DNA of 36,968 nucleotides from a virus, in IMG/VR virus record IMGVR_UViG_3300023174_007129, positions 1 through 36,968 of that record, one strand, 5' to 3'. Shown here piece by piece: positions 25,129 to 31,947 of the stretch. The notes under the pieces are model-generated. The model worked only from the letters and a program-made list of their open reading frames with translations. It was not told the DNA's origin and made no database searches. The stretch's first letter is position 1. The number at the start of each line of letters is the position of its first letter. A program made the position numbers and the translations under genes.

Positions 25129-26078
25129 TGGACATCAAGAAGATTCTCCAGCGCCAGAAGGACTTCTCAGATCTTTTCTACGACTCATCTAGCTTTAATG
25201 ATGAGAAGCGAGAGGAGATGACGAAGTCCTTCGCTTTGGCACTTCACGCTGAAGTTGCAGATCTAGTTAGCTCGATCAACTTCAAGGACCATCACGCGAA
25301 CCGGAAGACACCGGATCGTGAGAAGATCCTGTACGAGTCAATCGATGTGATGCGTTACCTCCTGGCAATCATGAATGTCTGGGGCTATGAAGCTGATGAA
25401 GTCGTGACAGCGTTCAATGACAAAGACACCTTCCTACACATGCGTCATCGGGTAGAGAACGCTAAGTGGGACGGTAGACCCGTCCTGATTGTCGATGTTG
25501 ATGATGTCATCGCGCACTTCAGGAAGGACTACTTTGAGTGGCTTCGCGACAGTCACAACATTGATATTCCTCTGGACTATCCAGAGTACTATGCATCTTC
25601 TCCACTGAAGGAGCGCGGGATCAATCCGGAGGCGTCGTTCAAGGACTTCATCAGCGAGCGGCGTCTTCGTAAAATTGAGCCTATCGAAGGAGTCCGTGCC
25701 GTCCTAAAAGCAGCCCAAGACATGGGCTTTTGGGTTCAGCTTCTGACAGCACGACCCGACCAGAACCTGATCTGTCTCTACGACACTTACCACTGGATCT
25801 CTGAGATGGGCGTACCATTTGACGGCCTCGCCTTCAGCGGCGAGAAGTACAGGTGGATCGTACAGAGTCAGTTTTACGGACACGTCGCAGCATGCGTCGA
25901 TGACTCACCAAAGCACGCTGCAGAGTACGCAAATCACGGTTTACTTGTACTTTCGCCTGCGCTGTCTTATAATGCATCATTGGCTGGCGTCGATGGCGTC
26001 ACTCGATACGAAGATCCAGATCAACTACTTCTACAACTAAATCGAATCAAAGAGGAAATCAATGCCACAAGACACTAA
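25128..26078 (+). CDS. fusion of MazG-like pyrophosphatase and HAD-type 5'(3')-deoxyribonucleotidase
   Basis: A 316-residue two-domain protein. Residues 1-115 repeat the all-alpha NTP pyrophosphatase pattern (LHAEVADLVSSI, YESIDVMRYLLAI, EADEVVTAFNDKD). Residues 118-316 are a HAD hydrolase. Motif I is LIVDVDDVIAHF (about 120-131, with the nucleophile Asp and the acid Asp two on). The Thr motif is LLTARPD (about 204-210) and the last acidic motif CVDDSPKHA (about 256-264). This is the layout of 5'(3')-nucleotidases (NT5C family), which dephosphorylate dNMPs. Together the protein could take a dNTP to the nucleoside in two steps. The ATG overlaps the previous stop (TGATG). The fusion is unusual. 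Confidence 0.78.
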   Translation: MDIKKILQRQKDFSDLFYDSSSFNDEKREEMTKSFALALHAEVADLVSSINFKDHHANRKTPDREKILYESIDVMRYLLAIMNVWGYEADEVVTAFNDKDTFLHMRHRVENAKWDGRPVLIVDVDDVIAHFRKDYFEWLRDSHNIDIPLDYPEYYASSPLKERGINPEASFKDFISERRLRKIEPIEGVRAVLKAAQDMGFWVQLLTARPDQNLICLYDTYHWISEMGVPFDGLAFSGEKYRWIVQSQFYGHVAACVDDSPKHAAEYANHGLLVLSPALSYNASLAGVDGVTRYEDPDQLLLQLNRIKEEINATRH

Positions 26079-27012
26079 TCTCAAGCCTATCACTCTTCCT
26101 ATGGCAATTCGTTTCGGCGAGGAACCAACTACTGAGTTCGTCAACAGTCTTGATGCGCTCAAGCTCGAGCTGGTCGATGCACCTGATCCCAAGTCGATCC
26201 GCCAGGCAGTCTACTGCTTCGTCAAGTCCACCTGGGCTGACCAGCATGTTCCTTACAAGGACGCAACTGAGGCTGAGCTTAGTAAGACCCTTGAGGACGT
26301 CTTTGCAGGTCGCGCTCTTCCAGCAGCAATGGAGCTGATCGGTCTCACCTTCCTCGTCGGTGGAATTGACACGCAGACTGTGACCCACCTCATCCGTCAC
26401 CGTGCAGGCTCCTTTGCAGCACAGTGCACCGGTGACCGTTGGCTCTCACATGAGCGCAGCCTTGTCCCTGGTTCCATCCAGAACAGCCTTGAGTTCTACG
26501 CCCGTTGGCAGGCACATGTCCAGGAGGCAAAGCAGCTCTACACGGACATGGTTGACTCCAAGCAGATCAGTCTAATGGATGCACGCCACGTCCTGCCCAA
26601 GTGCCTTGAGACCTTCTACTACATGCGCATGAACATCCGTGACGCGTTTGGCTTCATCAAGCAACGCCAGGACAAGCAGATCCAGCCTGAGGAGGACAAC
26701 ATGCTTGCCGCTCTCATGGCACGCGAGATCCTTCGTGTCTTCCCTGAGGCGCATGTTGCGATCAACCTTCGCGAGCCTGCTTGGCACTACATCAAGACGT
26801 TCCGGAATGGCACTGGTACGAACCTCTACTGGCCCGATGAGGACAGTGAGAAGCACCTCACCTACCATCCAGACGACACGATCTACCAGGCAACCCGTGA
26901 TGACATGAACGGTACAGGTGGCGGCGTCCCTCACTTCCGGAAGCTCTGGAACGAGACTCTTGCTGAGATTGACACGATCGTCACCAACTACAAGAACACA
27001 CGAGGCATTTAA
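26062..27012 (+). CDS. divergent ThyX-superfamily protein (ThyX paralogue)
   Basis: A 316-residue protein overlapping the previous gene by 17 bases; SD AGAGGAAA. The ThyX signature is recognisable but altered: HLIRHRAGSF at about 107-117, followed by AAQCTGDRW where ThyX has NExSxRY. The C-terminal core also fits ThyX: MDARHVLPKCLETFYYMRMNIRDAFGFIKQR (helices in which ThyX has N-R contacts to FAD/dUMP) and AREILRVFPEA. It is about 90 residues longer than the thyX product, with an extra tail after residue 240. Because a canonical ThyX is present, this one may act on a different pyrimidine nucleotide. That is an inference; it could also be a thymidylate synthase variant. Confidence 0.75.
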   Translation: MPQDTNLKPITLPMAIRFGEEPTTEFVNSLDALKLELVDAPDPKSIRQAVYCFVKSTWADQHVPYKDATEAELSKTLEDVFAGRALPAAMELIGLTFLVGGIDTQTVTHLIRHRAGSFAAQCTGDRWLSHERSLVPGSIQNSLEFYARWQAHVQEAKQLYTDMVDSKQISLMDARHVLPKCLETFYYMRMNIRDAFGFIKQRQDKQIQPEEDNMLAALMAREILRVFPEAHVAINLREPAWHYIKTFRNGTGTNLYWPDEDSEKHLTYHPDDTIYQATRDDMNGTGGGVPHFRKLWNETLAEIDTIVTNYKNTRGI

Positions 27013-27015
27013 TAT

Positions 27016-27055
27016 TTAGTTGGGCACTTTATATTAAAGAGAAGAGCCCAACTGA
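27016..27055 (+). promoter_or_regulatory. two-part hairpin with a -10-like box directly before a fibre gene
   Basis: AGTTGGGC (27018-27025) pairs with GCCCAACT (27046-27053). Inside, CTTTA (27027-27031) pairs with TAAAG (27035-27039). The box TATATT (27030-27035) lies in the inner hairpin, and the ATG at 27056 follows three bases after the outer stem. The only SD-like sequence (GAGAAGAG) lies in the interior loop and edge of the 3' arm. Confidence 0.5.
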
Positions 27056-27874
27056 ATGCCTGCAGTTAGAGTAGTAGACGAACACCTCCTGGCCCCGGTA
27101 CTTGTGTATTCGGGATCAGGAGGTGTTTTTGATAATGAGCTTGTTTTAAGCACAACGACAGGGCTCACAAGGACAATTCAGAGTGGCAGACTAGATCTAG
27201 GGATTGATTTTACACACATCCCAAGCCTAGAAGGAGCAGACTTTACAGGTCCTGCGACGTTCAATGGCGGTCTAACCGGTAGTTTGCAATCACTCCCGAG
27301 TGGTGACCCATACATCATTGGGAAAGGTGTCCTTGCAGTCACCACATCCTCGATTGGTCAGCTTGAAATTCACGCTGACATTGACAGCATAACAGCACAG
27401 GTTGCAAAAAAGTATGTCAATGAGATTGTCTTTAATGAGCGTATTCTTGTTCCAGAAGCGTCAAATGGAATACACTTTAACTTGGCCTCGACACCGACAA
27501 ATGTCAGTGAAGTTCAACTCTGGCTCAACGGCCAGCTTCTGACATACGGTGAAGACTATACTGTTAATGATAGACTGATCACCATTCTGCCTAGTCCGCT
27601 TAGACAAGACGACAAGCTCATCGCTTCATATTCACGCGCGCTCGTGATGAAACAGTATAAGTTTGGTGAGCGTCTAACACTGCAACCCGATGGCACTGTA
27701 ACATTGCAGAACGCTCCGACGAGCAATAATGATGTTATGATCTTCCTCAACGGGCAGCTTCTTTTACGAGGCGTCATGCTGGGTGACAATGACTACCACA
27801 TCAACAGCCAGATCATCACGTTCAATAACTACGTAGATTCGACTGACGTTTTGCTTGCTAGTTATTCATATTAA
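27056..27874 (+). CDS. fibre/baseplate-periphery protein with two FLNGQ modules
   Basis: A 272-residue, beta-rich protein. The C-terminal half has two related modules: VQLWLNGQLLTYGEDYTVN...DDKLIASYS (about 160-195) and VMIFLNGQLLLRG...DYHINSQIITF...DVLLASYSY (about 225-272). The same module occurs once at the C-terminus of the protein encoded at 28315. Such 'LNGQ...DY...I.F...D' units are common in phage tail fibres and appendages, where they form short beta domains. The N-terminus (LAPVLVYSGSGGVFD) may attach to a baseplate or another fibre. A short -10-like box and hairpin precede it. Confidence 0.65.
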   Translation: MPAVRVVDEHLLAPVLVYSGSGGVFDNELVLSTTTGLTRTIQSGRLDLGIDFTHIPSLEGADFTGPATFNGGLTGSLQSLPSGDPYIIGKGVLAVTTSSIGQLEIHADIDSITAQVAKKYVNEIVFNERILVPEASNGIHFNLASTPTNVSEVQLWLNGQLLTYGEDYTVNDRLITILPSPLRQDDKLIASYSRALVMKQYKFGERLTLQPDGTVTLQNAPTSNNDVMIFLNGQLLLRGVMLGDNDYHINSQIITFNNYVDSTDVLLASYSY

Positions 27875-27888
27875 TAATTGTCTTGTTG

Positions 27889-27905
27889 TCACACAGACTG
27901 TGTGA
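27889..27905 (+). repeat. 7-bp inverted repeat between fibre gene and DUF5659 gene
   Basis: TCACACA (27889-27895), three-base loop, TGTGTGA (27899-27905). It is a perfect short hairpin 15 bases after the fibre stop, followed by TATTTA rather than a U-run. Its role may be in transcript end or stability; no stronger claim is possible. Confidence 0.4.
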
Positions 27906-27934
27906 TATTTAGAGACAGGATAAAAGAGCGCACA

Positions 27935-28159
27935 ATGAAGATCTACAAGACGTCTGATCTGTCACTCGCAGCATTTCTAAAACTGCGTGGCATGAAACTT
28001 ATATCTGCATCTAAGACGGGAGCAGGAAAGTTCGAATTTGAATTTGAAGATACGGGATGCGCAGATTCACTTGCAATTGATTTTGCAAATAGCGAATTTT
28101 CCGCATACGATGCTAATCTTCGAGCACTAAAAAAGGCTGTAAATTCTCGCACAAAATAA
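27935..28159 (+). CDS. DUF5659-like small protein
   Basis: A 74-residue protein beginning MKIYKTSDLSLAAFLKLRG, then KFEFEFEDTG and a final LRALKKAV helix. This matches the DUF5659 pattern (Y-K-T-x-D-L-x-L-A-A-x-L, then a FxFxD strand) often found in phages and viruses; its function is unknown. The ATG at 27935 is chosen over an upstream in-frame GTG (27878) because the domain starts there. The SD is weak (AGGATAAAAG, 10-19 bases upstream). It stands alone between two fibre genes. Confidence 0.72.
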   Translation: MKIYKTSDLSLAAFLKLRGMKLISASKTGAGKFEFEFEDTGCADSLAIDFANSEFSAYDANLRALKKAVNSRTK

Positions 28160-28314
28160 ATTAAAATTATTTTGAATAAAAGAGCCTGTCAAGCATATAT
28201 AGACATGTCGTCGCGGCGCAAGCCGCACTTCGTTAGAGATGATGTTAGGGGACGCGTAATGAAGACGTGGTGTCCTCAGCGAGCGTCAAAGTATAAACTC
28301 TAATGGAGTAAATC
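28160..28314 (+). promoter_or_regulatory. structured leader of the large fibre gene
   Basis: The 155-base gap contains an AT-rich start and a hairpin GCGGC (28213-28217) / GCCGC (28222-28226). A distant inverted pair GACGC / GCGTC lies downstream. A TATAAA box (28292-28297) is followed by GGAG, ten bases before the ATG. A transcript from that box would begin almost at the SD. I see no gene in this stretch. Confidence 0.45.
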
Positions 28315-30279
28315 ATGTCATTCCCCAATACCAAGCTCTCACAGGGCCAGATCAAGGGCACAGGTAAGTCACACCTCGGTGAGGAACTCACCGCCGTAGA
28401 GGCAGCCATCAAGGCTGCCGTCGGTGGTGCAACCTACGAGTCACGTGCAGAGCTCAGCCTCACAGACATCAGCGGACTCATCAGCAAGGAAGCTGACGGT
28501 CGCCTCGGCCTCGACGTCAACGTCAAGGGTAACGGCTTCTCAGTCGGCGGCCTCTCTGGCGTCACAGCTACCACAGCAACCTTCACGAACACCGCAGGTG
28601 GCGCTATCACAGGTGCCTCAATCAACGTGACCGGCATGGCAACCGCAGCTTCTGGAACCATCGTAGGTCCAGCAAGCATCGGCACCCTCGTGGTCCAGGG
28701 CACTGGCCAGAGCAAGGGTGACTTCGTCGTCGGTAACGGCGTAGAAGGCACAGGCAACCTCACCGTGTGGGGCGACCTCACTGTCAAGGGCAACACAGTC
28801 ACACTCGACACGACCAACCTCATTGTCGAAGACGACCGTATCGTCATGGCCAAGGGCTTCGCCTCCAAGGACGGCGCAGGCTTCGTACTCGGCAGCGATG
28901 CAGGCTCACACAAGATGGTGTGGGACAACACAGCAGGCAAGTGGGCAATCTCTGACGGCGTCAAGTCTGTCGACTTCAAGGCCGGCGACAAGATGCTCGT
29001 CGACAGCATGGGCGTTCACGGCTCAGCTGACGGCCTCGCACTCGACTCAATGGGCAAGGTGCAGTTCAAGGACAGCTTCATGCCTGCTCCTATGGACCTC
29101 AGCAAGGTCGGCGAGTTCGCTCCAGTCTTCGGACCAGGCGCATGGGCAGACGGCCTCGGCCTCATCGGTGCCCTTGGCCGCCTCCGTGTTGACTCCGGTG
29201 CAGCTCTCCTCGCAGCATCTGGATCACTCCTTGCAGCCATCGACGGCGAGCGCATCCGCGCAATGGCAGCAGAGGCAGCTCTCCAGGCCGAGATCGATGC
29301 AGAAGAGGCAGCTCGCGCAGCCGCAGACACAGCACACGATGCAGCAATCGCAGCCGCTAACGCAGCACGCATTGCAGCCGATGCAACTCTCACCACAAAC
29401 CTCGCAGCCGAGGTCTCCCGCGCCCAGGCCGCCGAAAGCATCCTGGACGGCAAGATCTCCACTGAGAAGTCACGTGCAGAGGCAGCCGAGCTCGTTCTAA
29501 CCAACGGCCTCGCAGCAGAAGTTGCAGCACGCATCGCTGACGTGAATTCTGAAGAGTCACGCGCAATGGCAGCTGAAGGCGTCCTCGACGGCAAGATCAC
29601 AGCTGAGTACAATGCACGCCTCATTGCAGAGGCTGCACTCGACGGCAAGATCTCCACAGAGAAGAGCCGCGCAGAGGCTGCAGAGCTCGTCCTCACCAAC
29701 AACCTCGCCTCAGAGATTGCAAACCGCATCGCTGACGTCAATGCTGAGGAAGCCCGCGCTCTCGCAGCAGAGGCAGCACTCACCACAGCTCTCGCAGCTG
29801 AGGTGTCTCGTGCACAGGCAGCAGAGCTCGTTCTGACCAATGGCCTCGCAGCCGAGGTCTCCCGCGCTCAGGCAGCCGAGGTTGTCCTCGACGGCAAGAT
29901 CGCTGCAGAGAAGAGCCGCGCAGAGGCTGCAGAGGCTACTCTCCTGGCAGCAATCAATGCAGAGACAACACGTGCAGTTGCAGCCGAGGGCGTCCTCGAC
30001 GGCAAGATCACCACACTCAGCAGCAAGATTGCAACACAGGCAACACGCATCTTCGTGGCAGTGGTCCCCAACGGCCCAGACCTCGCAGCAGACAGCGACC
30101 TCACCGGCTACTCCGGCTCCGAGTTCGTCATGCCCGCAGGCAAGGCAGCAGCAAACTACGACGTGTTCCTCAACGGCCAGCAGATGATCTGGAATTCCGA
30201 CTTCGCATTCGTTGGCGGAAAGGTCCAGTTCAAGTTCGTCCTCAAGGCCGGCGACGTGGTCCGCTTCCGCGAGTTCTAG
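28315..30279 (+). CDS. large fibre protein with Ala-rich coiled-coil repeats
   Basis: A 654-residue protein. Residues about 55-300 are beta-rich with Gly/Thr repeats resembling a fibre shaft or trimerisation region (VEDDRIVMAKGF... as in some fibres). Residues about 315-570 are an Ala/Glu-rich helical region with repeats LDGKI followed by EKSRAEAAE and a repeated AAEVSRAQAAE, as expected of a long trimeric coiled coil. The C-terminus has the module FLNGQQMIWNSDF. Codons are very strongly GC-biased compared with its neighbours, which suggests high expression as a major structural protein. A strong terminator follows. Confidence 0.75.
   Translation: MSFPNTKLSQGQIKGTGKSHLGEELTAVEAAIKAAVGGATYESRAELSLTDISGLISKEADGRLGLDVNVKGNGFSVGGLSGVTATTATFTNTAGGAITGASINVTGMATAASGTIVGPASIGTLVVQGTGQSKGDFVVGNGVEGTGNLTVWGDLTVKGNTVTLDTTNLIVEDDRIVMAKGFASKDGAGFVLGSDAGSHKMVWDNTAGKWAISDGVKSVDFKAGDKMLVDSMGVHGSADGLALDSMGKVQFKDSFMPAPMDLSKVGEFAPVFGPGAWADGLGLIGALGRLRVDSGAALLAASGSLLAAIDGERIRAMAAEAALQAEIDAEEAARAAADTAHDAAIAAANAARIAADATLTTNLAAEVSRAQAAESILDGKISTEKSRAEAAELVLTNGLAAEVAARIADVNSEESRAMAAEGVLDGKITAEYNARLIAEAALDGKISTEKSRAEAAELVLTNNLASEIANRIADVNAEEARALAAEAALTTALAAEVSRAQAAELVLTNGLAAEVSRAQAAEVVLDGKIAAEKSRAEAAEATLLAAINAETTRAVAAEGVLDGKITTLSSKIATQATRIFVAVVPNGPDLAADSDLTGYSGSEFVMPAGKAAANYDVFLNGQQMIWNSDFAFVGGKVQFKFVLKAGDVVRFREF
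29260..30020 (+). repeat. direct repeats inside the fibre gene
   Basis: The coding sequence for the coiled coil repeats near-identical blocks: the LDGKI codons occur five times (near 29446, 29584, 29638, 29884 and 29995) and the AAEVSRAQAAE codons three times. Spacing is irregular (about 50-250 bases). Such repeats allow length changes of the fibre by recombination or slippage. Confidence 0.75.
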
Positions 30280-30325
30280 TCGCTTGCGGTTTAGGCCGCA
30301 CGCTTCTTAGCTGAGGCAAAAATTT

Positions 30326-30357
30326 GGGCCGCACACGTGAGTGTGCGGCCCATTTTT
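30326..30357 (+). terminator. strong rho-independent terminator after the fibre gene
   Basis: GGGCCGCACAC (30326-30336) pairs perfectly with GTGTGCGGCCC (30341-30351); the loop GTGA is a GNRA-type tetraloop. ATTTTTG follows. An A-run upstream means it may also act on the opposite strand. Confidence 0.92.
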
Positions 30358-30386
30358 GTGATATGTATAGAACAGGAGACATCATT

Positions 30387-30632
30387 ATGGCAAACATTCT
30401 AATTGACATTCTTGCATCATACGTTGCTGGAGGTCTAATCTTTGCAGGCTATAACATTCTCGAGATCAGCACTCTGCAGCGTCAAAATGATCTCACACGT
30501 GATAAGAACTTGAAGAATACGATCACTGCGCAGGCAAAGCTTCACTTTGATGACGTGCGTGGCGCATGGAAGTGGCCCTACCTGCTAGGCAAGACAGCAG
30601 TTGCTGCTATCAAGTGGGTCAAGACGATCTAA
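30387..30632 (+). CDS. small membrane-anchored protein, unknown
   Basis: An 81-residue protein. ATG 30387 follows SD AGGAGA at a good distance; an in-frame start at 30324 would lie inside the terminator. Residues 3-26 (ILIDILASYVAGGLIFAGYNIL) are hydrophobic and suggest one membrane helix, with a charged helix afterwards and a final basic segment (KTAVAAIKWVKTI). It is preceded by a TATAGA box. I do not recognise the family. Confidence 0.6.
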   Translation: MANILIDILASYVAGGLIFAGYNILEISTLQRQNDLTRDKNLKNTITAQAKLHFDDVRGAWKWPYLLGKTAVAAIKWVKTI

Positions 30633-30643
30633 AGTGAACAGCT

Positions 30644-31372
30644 GTGGATACCTCAAAAAAGCTCAAAAAGCTAACCTACAAGCTGCAGTACCTTCGTGTT
30701 GAGCTCGAAGAAGTTGAAGAAGCGCATGCGCGTGCCAAGTGGGAGCTTAGCAACGCGATTTTTGAGATATTTGCGAGATGTGGTAAAAAGATTCAGTCGC
30801 ACGAGAGCGGATCTGTTGTGGATCCGCCTCTTCCGTCGCAAGAAGACGAAATCCCTGCCATCAACCTCGAGGCAGATCTAAAGAAGATCGTCAGAAAAAT
30901 TGCCCTTAAGACACATCCAGACAGGACGGCAAACCTCACAGACGATGTAAAAGCTTACTACGAAAGCCTGTATCGAGATGTGATGTCAGCTGCCAAAGAT
31001 GCCGACGAAGGGCGGATCATTGAGATCGCGCTTGAGCTGGACATCGATATTGAGCTTGACGAAACTCGTCACACAAGACCACTTGAGGAACTTACAACAC
31101 GCCTTGAGGGAAAGATTGACAAGATTAAGCGCACGCCTGAGATTATCTGGCTTAATCACCACGACCAAGATGAGATTAGGTGCAATATGCTTGTCATGGC
31201 AGCAAGTAACATGGGCCTCGATCTTAGTCCACAAATTGCTCTTGATATTGTCAATTGGGTAAAAGCAGGTTGCCCTAATGGCACGCAATACACAAGAGTG
31301 TCACCTGCACGTCCCGATAGGGTTTGGGAAAAGCGGCGACCAGGAACTCGACCCGAGCGTATTTCACGTTAA
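30644..31372 (+). CDS. J-domain-like protein
   Basis: A 242-residue protein with GTG start. Residues about 1-45 are coiled-coil-like. At about 78-125 lies a J-domain core: LKKIVRKIALKTHPDRTANL (the HPD tripeptide, His91-Pro92-Asp93, is intact) followed by YESLYRDVMSAAKDADE. The J domain would stimulate an Hsp70/DnaK ATPase. It ends with a basic motif RRPGTRPERISR, and a very similar motif (RKPGTRPEKLS) occurs near the end of the next protein. No classic DnaJ zinc or C-terminal domains are present. It may recruit host DnaK for virion assembly or replication; inference only. Confidence 0.72.
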   Translation: MDTSKKLKKLTYKLQYLRVELEEVEEAHARAKWELSNAIFEIFARCGKKIQSHESGSVVDPPLPSQEDEIPAINLEADLKKIVRKIALKTHPDRTANLTDDVKAYYESLYRDVMSAAKDADEGRIIEIALELDIDIELDETRHTRPLEELTTRLEGKIDKIKRTPEIIWLNHHDQDEIRCNMLVMAASNMGLDLSPQIALDIVNWVKAGCPNGTQYTRVSPARPDRVWEKRRPGTRPERISR

Positions 31373-31394
31373 AGTTTAATCGTTGTGTTTGCAT

Positions 31395-31400
31395 TATAAA
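31395..31400 (+). promoter_or_regulatory. -10-like box TATAAA eight bases before an ATG with no SD
   Basis: TATAAA ends eight bases before the ATG at 31409 and no SD is visible. This resembles the leaderless arrangement at 9803, 20135 and 36025, though the spacing is two bases longer. Confidence 0.35.
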
Positions 31401-31408
31401 TTAAGCGC

Positions 31409-31945
31409 ATGGACGCAAAAAATAAAGACACAGTTGCCCTGATCGATATCCAGAATATTGTTAGTGGCTTTATCTCAGCACAAGAAACTGACAAGTCTGA
31501 GATCTTGAAGTCAATTGATAGAGACTCCATCATTCATGACGTCGCTAGTGCAATCCAGAAAAAAATCGTTTCGATGGTCAAGGCATGCAGGAAATCGTGT
31601 ATTGGCAAATCTGTCGAGGAACGCGAGATTATTATGTGGACGACGCTAGACAAGATCGAAGAGATTATTGGTCAAGATGTCACGTCAACACGAGATGCTG
31701 TGCTTTATGGCAAAGGGAAGCATGAGGCAATTGAGTCATCAATGTCAGCATTAAATGCGGCATGGGACACCGGTATTGGTGATTTGCAACGCATTGACAC
31801 GGTTGCTGACATGATTAAGCTGGGTGTAGAGCCTATCAATGGGCGCAATCGTAAACCCGGCACACGTCCTGAGAAGCTATCAGTTGTTCGAAAAGCTCAA
31901 GAAGAAGTTGAGAAAAATCAAACTGAATTTGATGGGAAAGCTTAA
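31409..31945 (+). CDS. unknown helical protein with a PGTRPE motif
   Basis: A 178-residue mostly helical protein with charged patches. I recognise no enzyme motif. A CRKSC pair occurs near residues 60-64. Near residues 150-160 it contains RKPGTRPEKLS, almost the same as the C-terminal motif of the preceding J-domain protein; the codons differ, so the peptides rather than the DNA are kept similar. A Lys/Glu-rich helix follows. Only two bases separate it from the adhesin gene, so the genes are probably co-transcribed. Confidence 0.6.
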   Translation: MDAKNKDTVALIDIQNIVSGFISAQETDKSEILKSIDRDSIIHDVASAIQKKIVSMVKACRKSCIGKSVEEREIIMWTTLDKIEEIIGQDVTSTRDAVLYGKGKHEAIESSMSALNAAWDTGIGDLQRIDTVADMIKLGVEPINGRNRKPGTRPEKLSVVRKAQEEVEKNQTEFDGKA

Positions 31946-31947
31946 AC

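Noticed and set aside
29016-29840. Long minus-strand reading frame of 274 codons opposite the fibre gene.
   Set aside because: It is the reverse shadow of the Ala-rich, GC-biased repeats, with no SD and a low-complexity Ala/Ser/Arg product.
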